Shown here: in pieces, positions 1 through 5,809 of the stretch | How the letters are laid out: each line of letters starts with the position of its first letter | Position numbering within the stretch: the first letter of the stretch is position 1 | Assembly: GCA_002298155.1 (NCBI GenBank) | Contig: DBME01000032.1 | Coordinates: forward strand, 6,758-12,566 | Origin: Holophagaceae bacterium UBA706 | Lineage (GTDB): Bacteria > Acidobacteriota > Holophagae > Holophagales > Holophagaceae | Reading direction: 5' to 3' | DNA length: 5,809 bases | Notes under the pieces: model-generated | Told to the model about the DNA's origin: nothing | The model's input: only the letters and a program-made list of their open reading frames with translations | Databases searched by the model: none | Made by a program: the position numbers and the translations under genes

Positions 1-957
1 CGGGCCCTGGAAACGGTCATGGACCGCTTCTACCGCAAGCCCCCCCTCGAGGAGGCCTACGCCGCCCTCAACGCCCTGGTGGCCGAGCACAACCGGCAGG
101 TGGATGCCTGGAATGCTCGCCAGGAAACGGCCCAGGCGGACGCCGACCAGCGGAGGGCCCGCCTGAAGGCCGAAGAGGCCGCCATCGCCGCCCTGGACCG
201 GGACCTGGCCATCAAGCCCGACCCGGACGATGCCGAGGCCACCCAGGCCCACCTGGCTCGCCTGAAGGAACGCAATGCGCGGGTGGAGCGCTTCAACCGC
301 CAGGTGGAAGAGACCGACGCCGTCCTCAAGGGCTACAAGACCGCCGCCGGCGCCACCAAGCCCGACATGGACGCCCGGGGCGCCGAGATCGGCCGCCGCA
401 GCGCCGAGCTCAAGGCCCGCTCCCGGGACCTGGAAGCCTTCCAGGAGAAGGGACAGGACCTGGCCTTCTTCAGCGACCTGAATGGCCTGCTGGCGGACCT
501 TCGCCAGGCCCAGCGCGCCGGCGCCGAGGTGACCGCCGCCCTCACCCGGGTGCGCGCCCTGCGGCGGGAACTGGCCCAGTGGGCCATCGCCCGGCAGCGG
601 GCGGACGCCTTCGGCCTGGTGGTGGTGGAGGCCCGGGTGGGGGATGAGCCTGCCTGGTTCATCGTGGATACGGGGGCCATGCGGGTCTGCCTGAGCACGG
701 AGCTGGTGCGGGCCGCGGGCTTCCAGGACCGCCTGGGGGAGGAGGGGACGGTCAGCCTGCCCGGGGGCATGAGGACCCGGGGCCGCGCGGTGGTCCTGCC
801 GTCCCTCACCGTGGCCGGGCACACGGGCCAGGACGTGGCGGGTTCCGCCCTGCCCGCCTCGGACGTGGGCATCGACGGCCTCCTGGGCCAGAGCTTCCTG
901 CGGCGGTTCTCCTGGACCCTGGACCGGGACCGGCCGGAACCGCTGATCATCCGCTGA
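1..957 (+). CDS. Coiled-coil protein with C-terminal retropepsin-like aspartic protease domain (5' end probably missing)
   Basis: The reading frame is open from the first base of the window. The first ATG is at 19, but the six codons before it (RALETV) read like the same helical protein, so the true start is probably upstream. Residue numbers here count from that ATG. Residues about 10-200 are rich in Ala, Arg, Glu, Gln and Leu and lack Pro/Gly breaks over long stretches, as expected of a long helical coiled coil. From about residue 200 the protein becomes a beta-rich clan AA aspartic protease domain: strand VVVEARVGDEPAWFIV, catalytic DTGA at 217-220, and a second hallmark GLLGQSFLRRF at 287-297 near the C-terminus. 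Only one DTGA is present, so by analogy with retropepsins it should act as a homodimer. Met221 replaces the Ser or Thr common after DTGA. No signal peptide is visible in the part shown. The substrate is unknown. The fold assignment is firm; proteolytic activity is inferred. Confidence 0.85.
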   Translation, partial: RALETVMDRFYRKPPLEEAYAALNALVAEHNRQVDAWNARQETAQADADQRRARLKAEEAAIAALDRDLAIKPDPDDAEATQAHLARLKERNARVERFNRQVEETDAVLKGYKTAAGATKPDMDARGAEIGRRSAELKARSRDLEAFQEKGQDLAFFSDLNGLLADLRQAQRAGAEVTAALTRVRALRRELAQWAIARQRADAFGLVVVEARVGDEPAWFIVDTGAMRVCLSTELVRAAGFQDRLGEEGTVSLPGGMRTRGRAVVLPSLTVAGHTGQDVAGSALPASDVGIDGLLGQSFLRRFSWTLDRDRPEPLIIR

Positions 958-968
958 AGGGTGAGGTA

Positions 969-984
969 AGGCACAACCCTTGCG
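969..984 (+). promoter_or_regulatory. Sigma-54 (-24/-12) promoter upstream of the propeller-GGDEF gene
   Basis: The site reads AGGCACAACCCTTGCG. The sigma-54 consensus is TGGCACG, four bases, then TTGCW. The GGCAC core (970-974) and the TTGC core (980-983) are both exact, and the spacing between the invariant GG (970-971) and GC (982-983) is exactly 10 bases. Mismatches are the outer T, the G after GGCAC, and the last W. Taking C983 as -12, transcription would start near 995, giving a leader of about 56 nt before the ATG at 1051. Such promoters need an AAA+ enhancer-binding activator, whose site would usually lie 80-150 bp upstream, here inside the protease gene; I did not identify one. This is a motif match without experimental support. 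Confidence 0.7.
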
Positions 985-994
985 GATCAAGCAA

Positions 995-1011
995 CATTCT
1001 GTTTTGGAATG
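995..1011. promoter_or_regulatory. Short dyad at the predicted transcription start
   Basis: CATTC (995-999) and GAATG (1007-1011) are perfect inverted repeats separated by seven bases (TGTTTTG). The dyad begins at the transcription start predicted from the -24/-12 promoter, so it could be an operator half-site pair or a weak 5' hairpin in the leader. Five-base arms can arise by chance. Its position, and the AT-rich composition in otherwise very GC-rich DNA, are the only reasons to note it. Confidence 0.2.
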
Positions 1012-1050
1012 GGTTAAGATCCTCCCAGCACCCTTTCCCTGTGATCGCAG

Positions 1051-4000
1051 ATGTTGAACGTACGGTGGGTCATCGCGAGGCTCCTTCTCCCGCTCCTGGT
1101 CGGGGTGGCTACGGCCATGGGTGCCGCCCGGCCAGCGTTCCAGGATGTCCCGCCCGGCCTCTACACCTTCCGCAGCTTCGGCGCCGACGAGGGCCTCAAG
1201 AACGTCTCCGTCACCGCCATCGCCCAGGACCCCGAGGGCTTCCTGTGGGCGGGCACCGAACACGGGCTCTTCCGCCTGGAAGGGCACCGCTTCCGCGGCT
1301 ACGGCGAGGCTGATGGTCTGCCGACCAGCCGTATCAGCTTCGGCGGCCTCACCCCCGGGGCGCGCCGCGGCCTCTGGGTGCTCACCACCACGGGCCTGGT
1401 GTTCTGGGACGGCCAGCACTTCCGCCACCCCTCGGACCTGGGCCTGACGGGCCTGGACAACCACACCGGCGTCGCCCTCAACCAGGGCGGGGTCATCCTC
1501 TCGGATTTCCAGCACCAGACCCGCTACCTGAGCCTGGACGGTGAACCCTTCAAGGCCCTGGACGGCCTGCCCTGGGGCAACGGCCTGACCGCGGGCACCT
1601 ACGCGGCGGCCCAGGACCTCCTGGTGCTGGCCCTCCAGAAGGACCTGTGGATCCGCTCCCAGGGGACGTGGAGCCACCGTGATCTCGCAGGCTCGTTCAT
1701 GGACAGCATCCAGGCCATCTGGGTGGATGGGACGGGCCGGATCTTCCTGCGGTCCAACGAGATGCTCGCCGTGCTGGCGGACGCCACGGCGGCGCTGGAG
1801 GCCCTGCCCACCCCGGTACCGCTCTCCTCCATCAACACGGTGGGTCTGGGCATGGACGGCCAGGGCCGCCTCTGGACCAACACCACCACGGGCATCCTGT
1901 GGGTCAAGGAAGGCCGATCGGGCTTCATCGGCGAGCGTGAGGGCCTGCCCCTGGGCGGCGCCGACCTGCTCCGGGTGGACCGCCAGGGCACCCTCTGGAT
2001 CGGCGGGGACGCGGTCCACAAGCTCCTCGGCGAGGGCCGCTGGACGGGCTATACCCGCCACCAGGGCCTGCCCACGGACGTGGTCTGGTCCATGGCGCGC
2101 ACCCGGGACGGCCGCATCTGGGCCGGCACCGCCGGCGGACTCGCGGTGGGGGACGGCCGGGGCTTCACGGTTCTGCCCGCCTCCCGCGCCAACCAGTTCC
2201 TGGCCCTGGAGGAGGACGGCGACGGCAACCTCTGGGCGGGCCATACGCCTTCCCGGGAACGGCCCACCCCCCTCTCGGTGAGGGCTGCGGGCGCCGCCCT
2301 CCTCACCCCTGTCCCCCTCGCCTCGCTCCCCCTGCCCGGCAACGTCTCCGCCATCTGCGCCGACGGGGACGTCCTCTGGCTGGGGACCACCTCCGTGGGC
2401 CTCCTGAAGGCCCGCCGCCAGGGCTCCACCCTATCGGGCATCACGCGCGTGCCGATCCCCGGATGGCCCAAGGAGGCCGGCATCAACCGCGTCCGCAAGG
2501 ACGCCTCCGGGGGCCTCTGGGTCGGCGGCGGCCTGGGCCTCGCCCACTGGAACGGCACCACCTGGGCCACCCTCGACCGCAAAGGCGGCCTCCCCGACGA
2601 CAACGTCCTGTGCATCGTCCCCCTGCCGGGTGGCGAAGCGTGGATCTCCTTCACCGACGCCCTGGCCCTCTGCCGTGTGCGCCGCCAGGGGGACCAGGTG
2701 GTCCTGGTCCGGACCCTCAGCGCCCCGAACCCGCTCCTGCAGCAGCCGGTGGTGAGCCTCGAGATGGGCCCCGACGGCACCCTGTGGGTCGGATCATCCG
2801 GCGGCCTCTACCGCTGGGACGGCACCCACATGCAGCGGTTCGGCAAGGACTGCGGGTTCCCCGGCGAGGACTGCTGCCAGAACGCCCTGACCTTTGATGC
2901 CCAGGGCGGCCTGTGGGTCGGCCTGAGCGTCGGCCTCGTGCATGCCCGGTTCCCCTCGGGCCGGCTCGACAATGAACCGCCCCCCGCCGTGCTCACCGAA
3001 GCGCTGCGCATGGACGGTCAATCCCTCCTCGCGTCGCCCGCCGCGCGGAAGGTGCCCTGGAAGGCCCGCACGGTCGCCTTCAGCTTCTGCCCCTTCGGCA
3101 CCCGGGCCACGGATGGCCTGGCCTTCCAGGTCCGCCTGGTGGGCCTGGAGGGCGAGTGGCGCGAGACCAAGCTCGCCGAGGCCCGCTACCCGGGCCTCAA
3201 CCCCGGCACGTACCGCTTCGAAGTGCGCACCGTCACCGCCACCGGCGAAGTGGGCGCGGCCCAGACCCTTGGTTTCGAGATCCTGGCGCCCTGGTGGCTG
3301 CGTCCCTGGGCGTGGTGCCTGGAGGCCCTGGCGCTGGGACTGGCTGCGACCCTCGTGCTTCGCTGGCGCACCCGGCTGCTGCGGCAGCGCAACACCCACC
3401 TGGAGGCGCTGGTGGCCGAGCGGACCATGGCCCTGGAGGAGATGAGCCTCTCCGACCCCCTCACCGGCCTGCGCAACCGCCGCTACATCGACCTCGCCGT
3501 GCCCGAGGAGGCGCTCCGCGCCCAGCGCATGTTCAAGGAGCTCAACGCCGCGGGCAGGGATCCCCGGAAGGAGAAGGAGGCCCTGGTCTTCTTCCTGCTG
3601 GACCTGGACCATTTCAAGGACGTCAACGACCGCTGGGGCCACCCCGCCGGTGACGCCATCCTGGTGCAGCTGGCGGACATCCTTCGGGGAGCCACCCGGG
3701 CCTCGGACAACCTCATCCGGTGGGGCGGCGAGGAGTTCCTGGTGGTGGCCAAACGCACGCGCCAGGCGGATGCTGCCGTCATCGCCCAGAACCTCCTGGA
3801 GGCCATCCGGGACAACCCCTTCCAGCTGCCCGACGGCGAGCGCATCACCCTCACCTGCTCCCTGGGCCTGGTGGGCTACCCCATGCACCCATCCCACCCC
3901 GAGGCCGGCAGCTGGCGGAATGCCATCGAGGTGGCCGACCAGTGTCTCTATGCCGCCAAGCGCAGCGGCCGCAACCGCTGGGTCGCGGCCCTGGTGCGGC

Positions 4001-4152
4001 CCGAGGCCCCCATGGATCCCTTCGCCCACCTGGATGCCTGGGATGTGCCCTGGGCGGTGGAGCATGGCCTGATGGACGCCGTGTCCTCGGAACCCGATTT
4101 CACGTGGCCCGTGGGCCCGGCTTCCCGGAGACCGGAAACCTCCGGCACGTAG
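1051..4152 (+). CDS. Transmembrane sensor diguanylate cyclase: periplasmic propeller, Y_Y_Y domain and GGDEF output
   Basis: This gene should make cyclic di-GMP from two GTP in response to a periplasmic signal. Residues 1-25 form a signal peptide (Arg5 and Arg10, then a LLLPLLVGVATAM core). Residues about 30-645 hold about 14 regulator-propeller blades with the recurring G-x-LWxG signature, for example Trp66, 109, 275, 316, 357, 395, 443, 490, 531, 579 and 622. A Y_Y_Y domain (671-749, signature RYPGLNPGTYRFEVR at 712 onward) precedes one membrane helix (752-770) and a short coiled-coil linker (773-798). The GGDEF domain (about 799-978) has DPLTGLRNRR (802-811), metal-binding LDLDHFK (850-856), GGEEF (892-896) and an inhibitory RASD (883-886) five residues before it, so it looks active and product-inhibited. 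A tail of about 55 residues follows. TGA at 1042 is in frame just upstream, making ATG 1051 the first usable start, although its Shine-Dalgarno is weak. The blade and Y_Y_Y layout resembles hybrid two-component sensors of Bacteroidetes, with GGDEF replacing the kinase. The ligand is unknown. Confidence 0.95.
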   Translation: MLNVRWVIARLLLPLLVGVATAMGAARPAFQDVPPGLYTFRSFGADEGLKNVSVTAIAQDPEGFLWAGTEHGLFRLEGHRFRGYGEADGLPTSRISFGGLTPGARRGLWVLTTTGLVFWDGQHFRHPSDLGLTGLDNHTGVALNQGGVILSDFQHQTRYLSLDGEPFKALDGLPWGNGLTAGTYAAAQDLLVLALQKDLWIRSQGTWSHRDLAGSFMDSIQAIWVDGTGRIFLRSNEMLAVLADATAALEALPTPVPLSSINTVGLGMDGQGRLWTNTTTGILWVKEGRSGFIGEREGLPLGGADLLRVDRQGTLWIGGDAVHKLLGEGRWTGYTRHQGLPTDVVWSMARTRDGRIWAGTAGGLAVGDGRGFTVLPASRANQFLALEEDGDGNLWAGHTPSRERPTPLSVRAAGAALLTPVPLASLPLPGNVSAICADGDVLWLGTTSVGLLKARRQGSTLSGITRVPIPGWPKEAGINRVRKDASGGLWVGGGLGLAHWNGTTWATLDRKGGLPDDNVLCIVPLPGGEAWISFTDALALCRVRRQGDQVVLVRTLSAPNPLLQQPVVSLEMGPDGTLWVGSSGGLYRWDGTHMQRFGKDCGFPGEDCCQNALTFDAQGGLWVGLSVGLVHARFPSGRLDNEPPPAVLTEALRMDGQSLLASPAARKVPWKARTVAFSFCPFGTRATDGLAFQVRLVGLEGEWRETKLAEARYPGLNPGTYRFEVRTVTATGEVGAAQTLGFEILAPWWLRPWAWCLEALALGLAATLVLRWRTRLLRQRNTHLEALVAERTMALEEMSLSDPLTGLRNRRYIDLAVPEEALRAQRMFKELNAAGRDPRKEKEALVFFLLDLDHFKDVNDRWGHPAGDAILVQLADILRGATRASDNLIRWGGEEFLVVAKRTRQADAAVIAQNLLEAIRDNPFQLPDGERITLTCSLGLVGYPMHPSHPEAGSWRNAIEVADQCLYAAKRSGRNRWVAALVRPEAPMDPFAHLDAWDVPWAVEHGLMDAVSSEPDFTWPVGPASRRPETSGT

Positions 4153-4181
4153 AACCTACCTGAGCACCCGCTTCCACTACC

Positions 4182-4200
4182 GCGTTCACACGAGGAACGC
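4182..4200. promoter_or_regulatory. Perfect 6 bp inverted repeat between the two sensor genes
   Basis: GCGTTC (4182-4187) and GAACGC (4195-4200) are perfectly complementary around a seven-base centre (ACACGAG). As RNA this would be a six-pair hairpin ending 23 nt before the ATG of the MASE1 gene. No run of T follows, so it does not look like an intrinsic terminator. It could be an operator, a processing or stabilising hairpin between co-transcribed genes, or chance. No clear sigma-70 or -24/-12 promoter was seen in the 71 bp gap, so the downstream gene may be read through from the cyclase gene. Confidence 0.3.
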
Positions 4201-4211
4201 ATCCACAGCCT

Positions 4212-4217
4212 AGGCGG
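4212..4217 (+). promoter_or_regulatory. Shine-Dalgarno sequence for the MASE1 sensor gene
   Basis: AGGCGG differs from AGGAGG by one base and sits six bases before the ATG at 4224. Together with the in-frame stop TGA at 4161 and the absence of any ATG, GTG or TTG between them in that frame, it fixes the start of the downstream gene. Confidence 0.6.
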
Positions 4218-4223
4218 TCCCTG

Positions 4224-5809
4224 ATGAAATCCCACTGGCACCTCCCCTGGAAACCCGTACCCCTCCACCTTCAGGCCGCCCTGACCGTGGGTTATTTCGT
4301 CCTGGCCAGCCTCAGCCTCCTCCTCGCCATGCCCGGCACCAACGCCTCGGCCGTGTGGGTGCCCTCCGGTCTGGCCATCGCGGCCTGCCTGCGCCTCGGT
4401 CCCGCGGTGTGGCCGGCCATCCTGCTGGGAAGCCTCGTCGCCAACGGCATGGTGCTCGCCCAGCTGGGCCTGGGACCCGTCGCCCTGGCCTGGGCCTCCC
4501 TCGCCACGGCCCTGGGCAACCTGGCGGAAACCTTCCTGGCCACCTACCTCATCGAACGCTTCACCGGCACGCGCCACCCCTTCAACCGGGTCAGGCACGT
4601 GCTGCAGTTCATCCTGGCCGGCGCGGTGCTGGCCACCGCCGCCAGCGCGCTGGTGGGCACGCTGACCTTCTGCGTCGTGACGGGGAACTGGCAGGTCTTC
4701 CGGTCCATGGGGGCCTCCTGGTGGCTGGGTGACGCGGCGGGCGTCCTGGTCTTCGTGCCGGTGGTGATGACGTTCCGGAGGTCGACCCTGCGGGCGCTGC
4801 CCTTCGAGGTGCACAGGGACGCTTTCCTGGCCATTCTCCTGGTTCTCGCCTTCTGGTTCGGGGTGTGCCCGGTCTTCCCGCCCCTGGCCTTCTTCTTCTT
4901 CCCCCTGCTCGTGCTGAGCACCGCGCGCCTGGGCCCCTTCTACGCCTCGGGCCTGGTGGCGCTGCTGGCGGTGCTGGCGACGGGTTCCACCCTGGCCGGC
5001 ATGGGTCCCTTCCTCCTCACCGGAGTCCTCAACGGTTCGCTCCTGCTTCAGCAGGGCTTCATCTGCACCCTGGCCATCACCACCCTGGTCCTGGCTTCCG
5101 CCCTGCAGGAGCGGCGCACCATGGAGGAACGCCTCCTGATCCAGAACCGCCTGTACCGCCTCCGTTCCGAAGTGAGCCAGGCCCTGGTCCACGCCGAGGG
5201 CCGGACCGCCCTCCTGGGGGAGACCTGCAGGATCCTGGTGGAGCTGGGCGGCTTCCACCTGGCCTGGATCGGCTTCCGCCAGGAGGCCGCGGGATGCCTG
5301 GCCCCGGGCATCGCCCTGGCATGGACGGAGGATCCGGGCACGGGCCCCCTCCTCCGGATGGATTCCCGAGGCCCCGCCGTGGATCCGGGCGGAGCCGCCA
5401 TCCCCCTGGACGACCTGGACGGTGCCGGACGCGCCCCCTGGCGCGCCGAAGCCCTGGCGCGGGGCTACCGCGCCGGCTGCGCCTTCCCCCTCCTCGTGGA
5501 GGGCAAGGTGGCGGGCTCCCTAATGGCCGCCTACTGCGACCCGGAGTCCATCGGAGCGGAGGAGGGCCGCCTCCTGCGCGAACTGGCCGGGGACCTGGGT
5601 TTCGCCCTGGAGGCCATGGAGACGGACATGGACCTGTCCGAATCCGAACGCCGGTTCCGCACGACCCTGGAGAACGTGGACCTCATCGCCGTCGCCCTGG
5701 GCGCGGACGCCACCGTCACCTACTGCAACGACTACTTCCTGCGGCTCACGGGCTGGTCCCGGGAAGAGGTGCTCGGACGGAACTGGTTCGACCAGTTCCT
5801 TCCCGCGGA
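4224..5809 (+). CDS. MASE1 membrane sensor with GAF-like and PAS domains (3' end missing)
   Basis: The frame is open from ATG 4224 to the last base, giving 528 codons plus two bases; the gene continues past the window. Residues about 18-297 form a multi-helix integral membrane region of roughly eight or more helices with MASE1 hallmarks: AVWVPSGLA (WVPSG at 45-49) and WWLGDAAGVLVFVP (WWLGD at 166-170). A charged linker (about 296-315) leads to a GAF-like domain (about 316-463) containing ETCRILVELGGF and WIGF, a form often seen between sensor modules. A PAS domain begins near residue 476 (ERRFRTTLENVDLIAV) and includes YCNDYFLRLTGWSREEVLGR before the cut. MASE1 proteins usually end in a histidine kinase, GGDEF or GGDEF-EAL module, and which one applies here cannot be seen. 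The gene lies 71 bp downstream of the sensor cyclase on the same strand, so co-transcription is plausible, and a cyclic di-GMP role is suggested only by that neighbour. The domain calls are firm; the signal is unknown. Confidence 0.9.
   Translation, partial: MKSHWHLPWKPVPLHLQAALTVGYFVLASLSLLLAMPGTNASAVWVPSGLAIAACLRLGPAVWPAILLGSLVANGMVLAQLGLGPVALAWASLATALGNLAETFLATYLIERFTGTRHPFNRVRHVLQFILAGAVLATAASALVGTLTFCVVTGNWQVFRSMGASWWLGDAAGVLVFVPVVMTFRRSTLRALPFEVHRDAFLAILLVLAFWFGVCPVFPPLAFFFFPLLVLSTARLGPFYASGLVALLAVLATGSTLAGMGPFLLTGVLNGSLLLQQGFICTLAITTLVLASALQERRTMEERLLIQNRLYRLRSEVSQALVHAEGRTALLGETCRILVELGGFHLAWIGFRQEAAGCLAPGIALAWTEDPGTGPLLRMDSRGPAVDPGGAAIPLDDLDGAGRAPWRAEALARGYRAGCAFPLLVEGKVAGSLMAAYCDPESIGAEEGRLLRELAGDLGFALEAMETDMDLSESERRFRTTLENVDLIAVALGADATVTYCNDYFLRLTGWSREEVLGRNWFDQFLPA

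Noticed and set aside
333..974. Open frame on the - strand (213 codons) opposite the protease gene
   Set aside because: The translation is Arg/Ser/Pro/Ala-rich with no domain, while the + strand carries the DTGA and GLLGQSFLRRF motifs.
975..1015. AACCC and GGGTT inverted repeat in the gap after the protease gene, as a terminator
   Set aside because: The five-base arms are separated by about 31 bases and no T-run follows, so it would not form a useful terminator hairpin.
1015..1020. TAAGAT as a sigma-70 -10 box for the cyclase gene
   Set aside because: It matches only four of six consensus bases, and the hexamer 17 bases upstream (CAACAT) does not resemble a -35 box. The -24/-12 match nearby is much stronger.
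2851..2877. Cluster of Cys601, Cys608 and Cys609 in a propeller blade as a metal or disulfide site
   Set aside because: A Cys in this connecting loop is, as I recall, common in regulator propellers, and no further ligand pattern is visible, so a special function is not supported.
2794..4065. Long open frame on the - strand (423 codons) opposite the propeller and GGDEF region
   Set aside because: It has a biased Gly/Ala/Glu/Gln/Leu composition without motifs, and it lies wholly opposite conserved Y_Y_Y and GGDEF codons.
4236..4252. TGGCAC followed by CTGGAA as a second sigma-54 promoter
   Set aside because: The downstream half lacks the required GC at the -12 position, and the site is inside the start of the MASE1 coding region.
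3948..5258. Long open frame on the - strand (436 codons) opposite the cyclase 3' end and the MASE1 gene
   Set aside because: Its translation is a low-complexity Gly/Gln/Glu/His-rich string with no recognisable domain, and it spans two well-supported + strand genes. This is the expected antisense shadow of GC-rich coding DNA.

Overview
The window is about 70% G+C by eye, carries three genes in a row on the + strand, and looks like bacterial chromosome. A retropepsin-like protease, a two-component-type propeller fused to GGDEF, and a MASE1 sensor, in this codon style, would fit Acidobacteriota of the Holophagae type (Geothrix relatives). This is an inference from general style. GC-rich Proteobacteria remain possible, and no taxonomic marker is present.

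Layout: positions 1-957 hold the 3' part of a gene for a coiled-coil protein with a C-terminal single-DTGA aspartic protease domain. The 93 bp gap after it contains a good match to a sigma-54 (-24/-12) promoter, placed to transcribe the next gene. Positions 1051-4152 encode a complete 1033-residue sensor diguanylate cyclase: signal peptide, about 14 propeller blades, a Y_Y_Y domain, one membrane helix, a short coiled coil, a GGEEF cyclase domain with an intact RxxD inhibitory site, and a 55-residue tail. A 71 bp gap with a perfect 6 bp dyad and a Shine-Dalgarno sequence leads to a third gene at 4224, which runs off the end of the window. It encodes a MASE1 membrane sensor followed by a GAF-like domain and the start of a PAS domain; its output domain lies outside the window.

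The second and third genes form a small membrane-signalling locus. The first of these should convert a periplasmic signal into cyclic di-GMP. The other receives signals through its membrane and cytosolic sensor domains and passes them to an unseen output. The sigma-54 promoter suggests that expression of the cyclase depends on an enhancer-binding activator. No RNA gene, mobile element, CRISPR array or convincing intrinsic terminator was seen.
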